Source of the DNA: Actinomadura craniellae
Lineage (GTDB): Bacteria; Actinomycetota; Actinomycetes; Streptosporangiales; Streptosporangiaceae
DNA: 64,000 nucleotides
Assembly (NCBI RefSeq): GCF_003289645.1
Contig: NZ_QLYX01000004.1
Location: 1-64,000 of the forward strand
Direction of reading: 5' to 3'
In this document: positions 15,915 to 24,566 of the stretch, one piece after another
Layout of the letters: every line of letters begins with the position of its first letter
How positions within the stretch are numbered: position 1 is the first letter of the stretch
Translations under genes and position numbers: made by a program
Notes under the pieces: generated by a model
Seen by the model: only the letters and a program-made list of their open reading frames with translations
Database searches by the model: none
What the model was told of the DNA's origin: nothing

Positions 15915-16442
15915 TCATGCCCCGCGCCCGCTGGCCGCGGTGATGATCATGTCGTCGATGAGCCAGCGGATGTCGGCGGGGATGTCGATGAGGGCGCGCA
16001 GGACGTCGGGGCGGAGCGTGCTGGCGTCCAGGGCGTGGCGGAGGGCCTGGAGGGTGAGGTCGTCGTCGAGGGCGGCGGTTTCGGCTTCGGTGCCGAAGTA
16101 GCCGAGGGGGACGGCGAAGAAGGCGGCCAGGGCGGTGAGGGTGCGCAGCTGGGGGTTGTCCTGGCGGCCGGTGCGCAGTTTCCAGATGGTGGTGGAGGAG
16201 ATGTCCTCGCCGGTGGCGGCGGTGATGGCGGCGGCGACCTCGACGTTGTTCTTCGGCGGCGGGGCGGTGGGCGGCCACAGGTTCTGGATGAGCCATTCGA
16301 TCTTGTCCGCGAGCGTCGCGGACGGCGGGACCGCCGGGGCGGCCTGCCGGGGTGTGGGAGCCACTGCCTCTCCTTGTTGATCGAAGTCCACCAACACACG
16401 TTGCAACCGATCGTAGTTGACAAGCTTCGCTGCGTGATGCAT
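15915..16442 (-). CDS. XRE-family transcriptional regulator
   Basis: A 175-residue regulator. After a 50-residue N-terminal part, LADKIEWLIQNLWPPTAPPPKNNVEVAAAIT and SSTTIWKLRTGRQDNPQLRTLTALAAFFAVPLGYF form a Cro/C1-type helix-turn-helix, with the recognition helix around SSTTIWKLRTG. The C-terminal helices (LRPDVLRALIDIPADIRWLIDDMI) may dimerise. This layout resembles mobile-element and development-linked XRE proteins of actinomycetes. It is divergent from the 98-residue gene at 16511 across a dyad-rich spacer, so it probably represses itself and the SpdB/primase operon. Confidence 0.8.
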   Translation of the reverse strand: MHHAAKLVNYDRLQRVLVDFDQQGEAVAPTPRQAAPAVPPSATLADKIEWLIQNLWPPTAPPPKNNVEVAAAITAATGEDISSTTIWKLRTGRQDNPQLRTLTALAAFFAVPLGYFGTEAETAALDDDLTLQALRHALDASTLRPDVLRALIDIPADIRWLIDDMIITAASGRGA

Positions 16443-16449
16443 CTTCTCC

Positions 16450-16487
16450 TCAACGACTTTAGTTGATGGCTCTTCGACCTCATCAAC
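16450..16487. promoter_or_regulatory. Cluster of GTTGA/TCAAC dyads between divergent genes
   Basis: TCAAC-N7-GTTGA (16450-16466) is followed by GTTGATG-N12-CATCAAC (16462-16468 with 16481-16487), and another GTTGA lies at 16416-16420 inside the XRE start region. The overlapping dyads lie exactly between the divergent start codons. This is what an operator for the neighbouring XRE protein should look like. Confidence 0.5.
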
Positions 16488-16510
16488 TTCTGCACTGTGG
16501 GAGGGGACAG

Positions 16511-16804
16511 ATGCACCAGCTGGTCACGCCTGCGCAGGTGGAACTGGACGAGCGGCAGCGGCGGCTGCTGCGGTTGCGGCACGAGCTGGCGCGGATCGGA
16601 GTGCGCACCCGGATCCGCAGGCCGCGCAACGGCCGGTGGAAGATCACCCTGCGTTCGGCGCGGTGGTCGGAGACCGTGCTGTGCGCCGGCGCCGAGGGCG
16701 CTTACGCCTACGTGACCGTTCACGGGCGGCTGTTAGGGCCCGCCGATGACGTTCGGCACGTCGCGCAGGTGCTGGTCTGGATGGTCGACAGGAAGCACCG
16801 GTGA
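16511..16804 (+). CDS. Small basic hypothetical protein
   Basis: A 97-residue protein (MHQLVTPAQVELDERQRRLL) with a basic amphipathic helix, then ARIGVRTRIRRPRNGRWKIT and VLCAGAEGAYAYVTVHGRLL, a compact alpha-beta pattern. GGGAGGGGACAG directly precedes the ATG at 16511, so I prefer it to the ATG at 16463. Small proteins like this often precede DUF2637 genes in actinomycete plasmids and integrative elements; the function is unknown. The stop overlaps the GTG of the DUF2637 gene. Confidence 0.6.
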   Translation: MHQLVTPAQVELDERQRRLLRLRHELARIGVRTRIRRPRNGRWKITLRSARWSETVLCAGAEGAYAYVTVHGRLLGPADDVRHVAQVLVWMVDRKHR

Positions 16805-17916
16805 ACGCCCGGCCTGGCGCCCACCGATTCCCGGCCGGCGGATGGGCGATTCCCGAGCCGCTCGGATCGACGTCCGGCACTGGCTCTCGACCCGCGCCCG
16901 GTACGGCGGTGAAGGCGGTCTCGGCGATCCTGGCTCCGCTGATCGTGGCGCTGGCGGTGCTGGGCGGGGTGGGGTCGTTCGCCACGGTGCGGGAGATGGC
17001 GCGGCCGTGGTTCGGGGAGTCGGCGTGGATCGTGCCGGTCGGCATGGACGTCGGCATCGTGATCCTGCTGGCGTGGGATCTGCTGATGGAGTACCTGCGC
17101 CTGCCGTGGCCGGTGCTGCGCTGGGTCGCGTGGGCCTACATCGCCGCCACGGTGGCGGTGAACGTCCTGGCCGCCGGCGGGAACCTGGCGGGGAGCGTGA
17201 TCCACGCGGCGATGCCGGTGCTGCTGGTCACCGTGGTCGAAGGCGTCCGGCAGCTGATCCGCCGGTGGGCGGGGCTGGCGGCCGGAACGAGGCGGGAGAG
17301 GATCCCCGCCGTCCGGTGGGTGCTGGCCCCGGTCTCGACCGTCCTGCTGTGGCGGCGGATGGTGCTGTGGCAGGTCACCGCCTACCGGCACGGCCTGGAC
17401 CTGGAGTACCGGCACCTGCTGGCCGTCGCCCGCCTCCAGGAACGGCACGGGCGGTGGGCGTGGCGGTGGCGGGCCTCGCTGGCCGAACGGACGGCGCTGC
17501 GGCGGCTGCCCGCCGAAGCCACCGGGCACGGCGGCGCACTGGCGGATCCGGGTCCGCCTGGTCCAACACCTCCTCCGCTCTCCGCCGAACTCGGGTCAGC
17601 CAGTACGGCGGACGCACCCGTGCCGTCCGGCTTCGCCACGGTCGGCGGCGGGACACCGGGCGTCGATGCCGGCCCGCCTCTCCGTCCGGCCGAGGCCTTC
17701 GCCGCGGATGAGGTGCCGGCGGCCGTGGCCGGGTGGGCGAGCGCGGAACTGGTCACGGCGGCACGGCAGGTGGTGGCCGAGGCCGAGCGGCGAGGGGCGC
17801 GGTTGAGCAAGGCGGCGTTCGGGCGGCGGTTGCGGCAGCAGGGGTTCACCATCGCCAACCAGCGTCTGGCCGAGCTGCGCGCCGTCTGCGATGAGCCCCG
17901 GGCCAAGGGGGTATGA
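16801..17916 (+). CDS. DUF2637 (SpdB-like) membrane protein
   Basis: A 371-residue protein with four membrane segments between about residues 38 and 150 (AILAPLIVALAVLGGVGSF, WIVPVGMDVGIVILLAWDLL, WVAWAYIAATVAVNVLAAGG, AMPVLLVTVVEGVRQLI). A Pro-rich linker and a C-terminal basic helix-turn-helix-like region (VAEAERRGARLSKAAFGRRLRQQGFTIANQRL) follow. DUF2637 proteins correspond to the spread (Spd) proteins of Streptomyces conjugative plasmids, thought to act in intramycelial spread. It lies just upstream of the ArdC-primase gene, as in many actinomycete elements. Confidence 0.85.
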   Translation: MNARPGAHRFPAGGWAIPEPLGSTSGTGSRPAPGTAVKAVSAILAPLIVALAVLGGVGSFATVREMARPWFGESAWIVPVGMDVGIVILLAWDLLMEYLRLPWPVLRWVAWAYIAATVAVNVLAAGGNLAGSVIHAAMPVLLVTVVEGVRQLIRRWAGLAAGTRRERIPAVRWVLAPVSTVLLWRRMVLWQVTAYRHGLDLEYRHLLAVARLQERHGRWAWRWRASLAERTALRRLPAEATGHGGALADPGPPGPTPPPLSAELGSASTADAPVPSGFATVGGGTPGVDAGPPLRPAEAFAADEVPAAVAGWASAELVTAARQVVAEAERRGARLSKAAFGRRLRQQGFTIANQRLAELRAVCDEPRAKGV

Positions 17917-20101
17917 GTACATGGCGAGTCCCGGCCCCGGCTTCCCCACCCGACCGTCCGGACGTGTGGAGGCTGTTCCCGTGCCCTTCCCCGACGACCG
18001 GCGACAGCGGCTGCGGGACTTCCTGCACCAGGTCGCCGAGCAGGACACCGCCCGCCTGCGCACCGGCCGGCTGCCGTGGGTGTGGTGGCTGGAGCACGCG
18101 GCCCGGCACGGCCGCCACGGGTTCGTCAACACCTTGCTGATCGCCGCCCAGTCCCCCGCCGCCGTCGAGGTGCGCTCCTACGAGGACTGGCAGGCGCGCG
18201 GGCGGCAGGTCCGCAGGGGCGAGGGCGGGATCCGCATCCTGTCGCGCAAGGACCGGCCCCGCCCGGTGTTCGACCTCTCCCAGACCGATGGCGGCCCGCT
18301 CGACGAACTCGTCCCGGTCACCGCTGCCGAGGCGTACGAGCGGCTGCGCGCCCTGGCCGCCGATCTCGGGTTGTACGTCCAGCGCGGCCAGCGCTGGACC
18401 TACGCCGGACGGGCCGACCGGCTGATCCGCGTCGACCCCGCCCTCGGCGACTTCGGGGCCACCACCGAACTGGCCCACCAGCTCGCCCACGTACTGCGTC
18501 GCGGCGACCACCCCGACCCGCACGCCGACACCTGCCACGGCGCCCGCCGCGTCCACGCCGACTCCGTCGCCTACCTGGCCCTGGCCCGCCTGGGGCTGGA
18601 GACCTCCCATCTGGTCTTCCCGCCGGCCGCCGCCTGGGCGGGCACCGACCCCCGCGCCCGGCCTTCCGAGGCCGTCCGACAGCTCGGCGACCAGATCCTG
18701 CGCACCACCGCCCACCTGCACCGGCGGCTCCCCCGGCCCGGGGAGAGCTCCCCGGGCGCCGGCGTCGGCCCACTCGGGCATGAGCGCCTTGGCGGCGGCG
18801 TTCCCCGCCCGGTCCGGCGTTCGGGCAAGCGCAGCGGGCGACCTACGGAAAACCGACCCGACACGACCGTTCAGCTCGCCGAGACGCCGGTCGGCGGCGA
18901 GAACTCGGCCAGGCCCAGACCGGACGGGCAGGGCAGGCCCGCCAAGCGGCGTCCCAGCGGCGGGCAGTCCTTCTCCCCGGCCAGGGGAACCGCCCATGCT
19001 CAGGCCCTCTTGGCCGTTCACCGCGCCGCGCACCGCTTCTTCCAGTCGAACCTGGCCGGCAGCTGGGTGCCCGGATACCTGTCCGACCGCGGGTTCAGCG
19101 CGGACGTCCCGCAGCGTTGGGAGCTGGGGTACGCGCCGAAAGCCGGGCGGACGCTGACCGACCACCTGCGCCGGATCGGCCATTCGGACCAGGTGATCCT
19201 GGCGTCTGGGCTGGCCCGCCGCACCAGGACCGGCGCGCTGTTCGACGCCTTCCGCGACCGGCTCGTGTTCCCGCTGCGCACAGGTGAGGGCGCCGTCGTC
19301 GCCTTCATCGGCCGGCGGCCCGACGGCGCGCCGGGCCCCAAGTACCTCAACAGCCCGGAGACCGCGCTGTTCCGCAAGGGCGAGGTGCTGTTCGGGCTGC
19401 ACGAGACCCGGGACCGGCTGGCGGCCGGGGCCCGGCTGGTCATCGTCGAAGGCCCGCTCGACGCCATCGCCGTCAACACCACCGACGGGTACGCCGCTGT
19501 CGGCCCCTGCGGCACCGCGCTGACCGCCGCCCAGCTCGCCGCCCTCGGCCGGCACGCCGACCTGGATACCGCCGGAGTCCTGCTCGCCCTGGACGGCGAC
19601 CCGGCCGGGCAGGCGAGCACCATCCGGGCCTGGCTGACGCTGTCCCACCTCACCGGCCCGCTCGACGCGCTCGTCCTCCCGGACGAGCGCGACCCGGCCG
19701 ACGTCCTGCGCGCTGGAGGGCCGCCCGCTGTCCGTACCATGCTGCGGTTCCCGGTCCCGCTCGCCGACCTGGTCGTCGACGCGTGCATCGACCGGTACGG
19801 CGGGACGCTGGAGTTCGCCGAGCAGAAGCTCACCGCCGTCCGCGCCGCGACCGCGCTCATCGCCCGCATGCCCGCCGTCCAGGTCCCCCGCCAGGTCGCC
19901 CGCCTCCATGCTCGCACCGGCGTCGAGGTCGCCATCGTTACCGACGCCCTCACCGAGGCCGTCGGCGGCGAGCCCGCGGGCGCCCCTGCCCTGGCGGCCA
20001 GGAGCTTCCCGGTGCCGCCCGGCCCCAACTCACCCGAAGAGCAGGCGGCCACCGGCCCCGTGCTCACGGACCCGTCCACCTCGCCGAGGAGAAGGTGTTG
20101 A
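17891..20101 (+). CDS. ArdC-type N-terminal domain fused to DnaG-like TOPRIM primase
   Basis: A fusion of up to 736 residues; ATG 17921 is an alternative start. Residues of about 30-280 match ArdC/N-terminal antirestriction domains (WVWWLEHAARHGRHGFVNTLLIAAQ, SYEDWQARGRQVRRGEGGI, and HxxxH in TELAHQLAHVL). After a low-complexity linker comes a DnaG-like primase core: YLSDRGFSADVPQRWELGYAP, FRDRLVFPL, and TOPRIM with VIVEGPLDAIAVN and LLALDGDPAGQAS. ArdC protects incoming single-stranded DNA from restriction, and conjugative primases act in the recipient. Both classes are known T4SS cargo in proteobacterial plasmids. The C-terminus carries APALAARSFPVPPG, 39 residues from the end, the tail motif shared with the relaxase. 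Confidence 0.85.
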   Translation: MSPGPRGYEYMASPGPGFPTRPSGRVEAVPVPFPDDRRQRLRDFLHQVAEQDTARLRTGRLPWVWWLEHAARHGRHGFVNTLLIAAQSPAAVEVRSYEDWQARGRQVRRGEGGIRILSRKDRPRPVFDLSQTDGGPLDELVPVTAAEAYERLRALAADLGLYVQRGQRWTYAGRADRLIRVDPALGDFGATTELAHQLAHVLRRGDHPDPHADTCHGARRVHADSVAYLALARLGLETSHLVFPPAAAWAGTDPRARPSEAVRQLGDQILRTTAHLHRRLPRPGESSPGAGVGPLGHERLGGGVPRPVRRSGKRSGRPTENRPDTTVQLAETPVGGENSARPRPDGQGRPAKRRPSGGQSFSPARGTAHAQALLAVHRAAHRFFQSNLAGSWVPGYLSDRGFSADVPQRWELGYAPKAGRTLTDHLRRIGHSDQVILASGLARRTRTGALFDAFRDRLVFPLRTGEGAVVAFIGRRPDGAPGPKYLNSPETALFRKGEVLFGLHETRDRLAAGARLVIVEGPLDAIAVNTTDGYAAVGPCGTALTAAQLAALGRHADLDTAGVLLALDGDPAGQASTIRAWLTLSHLTGPLDALVLPDERDPADVLRAGGPPAVRTMLRFPVPLADLVVDACIDRYGGTLEFAEQKLTAVRAATALIARMPAVQVPRQVARLHARTGVEVAIVTDALTEAVGGEPAGAPALAARSFPVPPGPNSPEEQAATGPVLTDPSTSPRRRC

Positions 20102-20988
20102 ACGAGACCTACCCCGACCCCGTCACCGAGGGACTCACCCACAGCGGCCAGCGCCTGGTCCAGATCATCGCGCTGGCAACCGCCGGCTACCGCAGCCATG
20201 CTCTGCGCAAAGCCCGCTCAGCGGCCGACGCCGCGCGAGCCGACTCGGCGACGCGCAGCCAGGCCGACGCCGAGGCCAAGGCCGCCCACGCCCAGGCCCG
20301 CGCCCGCTGGGCCCCCGCCCACGACCGGCAGTGGCTCGACCAAGCCGGCCTGCTCGACGTCGCCGCGGCCTGGGGTGCCGCCGTCCCCCACGCCGCCGAC
20401 CACGCATCGGCGGCCTCGGCCGTACGCAAGTGCGAGCAGCGCCTGCGCAACCTGCACCCGCACGCGATGGACCACTACGACCGTCACCGCGCCGCCGGCC
20501 ACGACCTGCTGGAGGCCATGCGCCACGCGGCCCCGTTCTTCACCCGCGACCCCAATGTCCGCACCGGCCACCCCGCCACCCGCCGCGACGCGCTAGCCGA
20601 AGGCACGGAACAGCGGTGGGCCGCATCCGTCCACGGCCCCGACCGCCACGAATGGGACGCCCACCGCCAGGAACTACGAGCCCAACAGATCATCGCCGAC
20701 CTGCAACGGCAGGCCCACGCCGAAGGACGCCCCCATCTCCTCCCCGCAGAGCTGCACAGCGTTCTCGGCTCCACCACCAACCTGCCCGACGACATCATCG
20801 CCAAGGCCGTCCGCACGGCGCTCGCCTCTGGACCTGTCAGGGAACGCACCCCGGTGGAACTAGCGGCCGAGGACTTCCCGTACAGCATCGAGGAAGCCAT
20901 GCGAATGACCGTGCAACGGCCGCTCGACGACACGCACCGCAGGCCGCCCGCCCAGTCACCGGACCAGAACCGGCGCCGCAACCGCTGA
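20095..20988 (+). CDS. Unrecognised element protein with C-terminal PVxLAxxxFP tail motif
   Basis: A 297-residue helical protein with a long Ala-, Arg- and Asp-rich coiled-coil-like segment (about residues 35-85). A conserved-looking middle follows (MDHYDRHRAAGHDLLEAMRHAAPFF, RQELRAQQIIADLQRQA). TPVELAAEDFPYSIEEAM lies 46 residues before the end, followed by an Arg- and Pro-rich tail. The start is GTG 20095 or TTG 20098, both overlapping the primase stop behind AGGAG. Co-translation with the ArdC-primase and the shared tail suggest it works with it, perhaps as a partner delivered with the DNA. No family is recognised. Confidence 0.65.
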   Translation: MLNETYPDPVTEGLTHSGQRLVQIIALATAGYRSHALRKARSAADAARADSATRSQADAEAKAAHAQARARWAPAHDRQWLDQAGLLDVAAAWGAAVPHAADHASAASAVRKCEQRLRNLHPHAMDHYDRHRAAGHDLLEAMRHAAPFFTRDPNVRTGHPATRRDALAEGTEQRWAASVHGPDRHEWDAHRQELRAQQIIADLQRQAHAEGRPHLLPAELHSVLGSTTNLPDDIIAKAVRTALASGPVRERTPVELAAEDFPYSIEEAMRMTVQRPLDDTHRRPPAQSPDQNRRRNR

Positions 20989-20989
20989 C

Positions 20990-21718
20990 GCCCGGGCTAT
21001 CAGGACCAGCGTGTCACCGCTCCCCGTGCACGCAGGGATGGTCCAAGGTGGCAGCCTTGCCGGGCTGCCATCAAAGCTGGAAGCGGTCGCGTAGTCGATG
21101 AAGTGACCCATATCCCATCTGCTCGCTATTGGTCTGGATGTGCTTGGCCGTGTGAGGTGCCCTGCTCGGATGATGTCACCCACGTTGCTGTCGTCGGCCG
21201 CTGCATCGATGCGGCGTAGCATGATCGAGGCTTTGCCTCGCATGCGCCCGGCATGGTGCTCGTCTGCGAACTCCTCGATGATCCGTTCAACACACTGGTC
21301 TCGCTGGCTGTCGAATTCTCGCTCGCGCCTGCTGGAGGGTCTCGTTGATCCGCTTGATCAAGGAGGCGAAGTTCGCATCAAGGACTGCGACACCATCGAA
21401 AGGTGTCTCGTCCTTCTTGTGTTCCTGCAGATAGGCAAGGAACTCCTTGGCGAAACCAGCCTTACCGATCCTGGTCCCGAATGTCGCCTCACAGGTGACC
21501 GTAACAACGTCCCACATCGACGTGTTGTAGGCGTTGATGCTGACCTCGATGGCCTTGTCGGTAAGCTCGGCCGCTTCTGCTTCGCTCAGTCCCAGAAGAT
21601 TGGAGATATACGGCGAGCGGCGATGCCAGCGAGCACCAGGGACTAGATCCTCAGGTTCTTCGATCGTGACACCGGGCTCGGCCTATGCGCCCACTTATGC
21701 CGCCCACTCGCCGACCAT
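20990..21718 (-). pseudogene. Decayed partner gene of the adjacent nuclease
   Basis: Reading leftward from an ATG at 21718, 22 bp after the nuclease stop codon, the frame gives MVGEWAA-stop-VGA-stop-AEPG. It is then open (PEDLVPGARWHRRSPYIS..., LTDKAIEVSINAYNTSMWDVVT, FDGVAVLDANFASLIKRINETLQ). A shift near 21325 moves it to another frame (RDQCVERIIEEFADEHHAGRM, MLRRIDAAADDSNVGDII). Two nonsense codons and one frameshift are thus needed to read about 200 residues. The likely ancestor is a second protein of a two-gene defence or restriction locus. The left end is approximate, and the family is not recognised. Confidence 0.55.
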
Positions 21719-21740
21719 GACAATATTGTCAGATTTATCG

Positions 21741-23183
21741 CTAGCCCTCTTGAGGTCTCTCAAGATTTGACGCAGACCGCTTGGGTGTAGCGTCGATGTG
21801 ACGTAGACGTAGATTTTTTCGAGTGCGCATAGCAGTGCAGGCCACTATTTCGGGAAGTTCTTCCAAACGCTTAAGAGCGGCTTTGTTGCTCCTATATTGA
21901 ACTGACACAAACCACCCATGCACACATTCGTCACTCTTAAGATAGGACGGGAGTTGCGCTTCGATTCCATTCCAAAATCTCCCATTGTGGAGTTTTTTTA
22001 TTTCAAGAAGCGCCCTTTGGTTGTAGCCGTTAGAAAATTTAAAATCAACTGGCCCTCGACCTAGCTCAACCTCCCTGTCTACTACGATGTTGTTTGCGCG
22101 GCAGTAACTACGGGCGATGCCCAAAAAGACGAGCTGCACAGCCTCCTCCGGCTTGTCTTTTTTATGCCCATCATTCCAAAGCAGCGACCACCCTCGCTGC
22201 TCCTCTATGTAATTTTTGAACTCACGGATCACTAGTTCAATGATCGAGAAAAATTCCCCCTCACTCTGAGGAGGTTGAATAATCAAGGGATGGCGCTCTA
22301 CATAACTCCTCGTTGCTTCATCCCACTGATAAATACCTCTGGGGTCGCGCCGAAGGTCATAGGGAGCAGCTGGTTGACCTTCTCTGTCCTGTGCCCACTC
22401 TCTGACAAGCTCGGGATTACGCCGAGCGACCCACACAATACTCTTCTTGTCCACCCGACCCATAACTTCATAGTTAAGATCGTTGCGGAGTTGCTCTGCC
22501 TCGTAATATTCCCACCAGTCATCAGCATTGAGAACTGGAAGGTCTCGCAAAAAGTGCTCAGGAGTAAGAAGAATAGGCTTCCCGTTGATCGGATTGCGAG
22601 GAAGCTCATGCCATTCGGTTTGCCAGTTGATACGGACAGTATCGAAAGAGGCACCTGGGATCTTCATTCGTTCTGTCGGGATATCATACCGACAGGCGAC
22701 TCTCTTTGTATAATCGATGAAGTGCCTCCTCAGGATATTACAAGTTACATCCGAGATGCGATCTGGACCGATGCCTTCATTGAGGATCCCGAGCTCTTCG
22801 AAGTGGCGAAGATCAGTAAGTCCACGGCCGATAGCGGCTTCCATAGCCTCGGCTATTAATCTTGCATAGCCCCTTCCACCACCCGCACCTTCAGTACCTG
22901 ACTCAGTATAACCAAGGCAGAATTCGCGCGGCTCAGGAAAAGTAAGCAGCGCAAGCGCCTTCTTGTAAGGCACACTTCGGGGATTGCAATTCCCTTCAGC
23001 AATGAGGTGGAAGCACTTATCGAAGTGACCGATCAGCTCATCATGTGCACCACGCCAACGATCACCCTCTTCCTTAAATATAAGAAATGGGTCCACAAAG
23101 AGTGGTGTATCATTGTCGAGAATGGGATCAAACCAGTCATCATTGACCGTCTTGATTATATTGAATTTCTCACTGAACAACAT
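21741..23183 (-). CDS. Putative restriction-like nuclease of a low-GC defence locus
   Basis: A 480-residue soluble protein. The N-terminus (FNIIKTVNDDWFDPILDNDTPLFVDPFLIF, FDKCFHLIAEG) is distinctive but unnamed to me. The C-terminal third reads ELGRGPVDFKFSNG followed by RALLEIKKLHNGRFWNGIEAQL and HGWFVSVQYR. This fits a PD-(D/E)XK nuclease core: D in GPVDF, E-x-K in LEIKK, then a Q/Y helix. Base composition is about 45-57% GC, falling to about 30% at the 5' end, far below its surroundings, and AAA, AAT and TTT codons are common. It therefore arrived separately. The partner gene downstream is decayed. DNA-cleaving defence is inferred, not proven. Confidence 0.6.
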   Translation of the reverse strand: MLFSEKFNIIKTVNDDWFDPILDNDTPLFVDPFLIFKEEGDRWRGAHDELIGHFDKCFHLIAEGNCNPRSVPYKKALALLTFPEPREFCLGYTESGTEGAGGGRGYARLIAEAMEAAIGRGLTDLRHFEELGILNEGIGPDRISDVTCNILRRHFIDYTKRVACRYDIPTERMKIPGASFDTVRINWQTEWHELPRNPINGKPILLTPEHFLRDLPVLNADDWWEYYEAEQLRNDLNYEVMGRVDKKSIVWVARRNPELVREWAQDREGQPAAPYDLRRDPRGIYQWDEATRSYVERHPLIIQPPQSEGEFFSIIELVIREFKNYIEEQRGWSLLWNDGHKKDKPEEAVQLVFLGIARSYCRANNIVVDREVELGRGPVDFKFSNGYNQRALLEIKKLHNGRFWNGIEAQLPSYLKSDECVHGWFVSVQYRSNKAALKRLEELPEIVACTAMRTRKNLRLRHIDATPKRSASNLERPQEG

Positions 23184-23884
23184 ATTATACCTAGTTTATT
23201 TTCCACTACAACTATTGGCAATAGAGTGCAGCGAGATCAACGTCCGAATCGGGCCTGCAACCCCACCAAGACCCACAGGGCCTTGTGCCCTTATCGTCCA
23301 CATTTTGGCAGATTTGGGTTGCTTCGGGGCATAGTGTCCTTGTTGCAGATCCCGTCGCCTTGCCATGGATGACGGCCTCGCTACCCCAACGATCCTTCGC
23401 GCCCGATTGATCATGTCGGCCTAAGCACTGTGGTGGGAGCTGACGCGTGATGTACCAGACTTTTCGACGTTCCGGCCACTACCTGATTAGGCATCACACG
23501 TCGCTCGTTACCCTTGGCCATAGTGGCCTCCTTGCGCATTGCGCTCGAACCTATGTTCGAGTTGGAGCAACGTTAGCAGTACGGTACGACCATCGAGATG
23601 CGACACGCCGAGGATTGCTAGTCTCATCCATAGCATCCATATATATATATGGTAGCCGAGAGTGCCGCTCGCGGGCGGTTCATCAAGACACTGAGGTAAT
23701 TACTCGTCATCTCCTAGCATCTAGCACGATCCTGTGATGGGTCTCGTGCGCCATCTTTGCATCCTGATCTCGCGCAGCACCTCTCGATAGGGTCGGCCAA
23801 CCCGGTCCCAGATGATGCCCCATGCCTGAGAAGCACCATCGTCGTAGCCGTAGGCCTGCACGGTCACTACTACCGTCTCGCGCT
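23184..23884. other. 700-bp gene-free spacer with AT-rich palindrome
   Basis: The first 60 bp upstream of the nuclease gene are very AT-rich and probably contain its promoter. CCATATATATATATGG at 23637-23652 is a perfect 16-bp palindrome. GC content rises towards the right, where the TPR-regulator remnant begins. I see no coding sequence that I can support here. Confidence 0.5.
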
Positions 23885-24480
23885 TTAGACTGCGAGCCGC
23901 ACCCGGTACATCGGGGTGTCAGAGGTGCCATTGTCACGAGCGATGGCGATGAAGCGCAGTGCCTGGTCCTGCTCGTCGGCTCCTCTGTGGGCCAGCGCCA
24001 GTTTCTGCTGGGCGGTCGCCCAGTCCTCGGCCTCCCCCAGGTCCTCGAACTCTCGGACGGCTTCGGCCATAACGCAGACGGCGTACCGGTGCTCCCCGGC
24101 CTTGCTGAGTGCCGTGCCGATCCACAGCCGGGCGCGGGCCCGGTCCTGTCCGCCGAGGCGCTCGTCTCCGGCCAGCTCCTGGTAACGGTGAGCGGCCTCG
24201 TGCAGGGCTCCGGACATCTCGGTGACCACCGCCAGCGATAACTGGACCTGCGCGGCGCGGAGTCTCCAACCGGGCAAAGGAGGCAAGGGCCTGCCGGTAG
24301 GAGTGCTGCGCGGACAGTGGCCCGCCCAGGATGCCCTGGTCTCGCCGGGCATCGGCAAGCAGTCTCAAGGATCGGGCGTGCAGGTACAGGCCAGTGGAGC
24401 CGAGCCAGCCCTTCCGGTGTTCTCAATCTGCGGGACCTCAAGCCGAGCGCCCAGTAGGACCGCGACTGTCGGTCTGCGGG
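23885..24480 (-). pseudogene. Fragment of a TPR-containing transcriptional regulator
   Basis: Several frames on the minus strand together give a helical-repeat sequence. LHARSLRLLADARRDQGILG and SAQHSYRQALASFARLETPR come first, then in another frame VQLSLAVVTEMSGALHEAAH, RLWIGTALSKAGEHRYAV and LGEAEDWATAQQKLALAHRG, stopping at 23885. This is the C-terminal TPR half of the large XRE/TPR regulators common in Streptosporangiales. The N-terminal HTH part is absent and at least two frameshifts are present, so it is a dead fragment left at the edge of the lanthipeptide cluster. Confidence 0.55.
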
Positions 24481-24566
24481 CCGACGGACGGTGAGTGTAG
24501 GTGTTTCCATCCTGAAAGCCTCGATCCCTACCCGGCGATCACCGCGCACCCCGACTACACCCTCAA

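Noticed and set aside
17846-19909. 687-codon minus-strand frame opposite the ArdC-primase gene
   Set aside because: It is low-complexity Gly/Arg/Ala sequence without motifs; the plus strand has TOPRIM and ArdC signatures.
23447-23737. 96-codon plus-strand frame in the AT-rich spacer
   Set aside because: There is no ribosome-binding site, codon bias or motif, and it crosses an AT-repeat palindrome.
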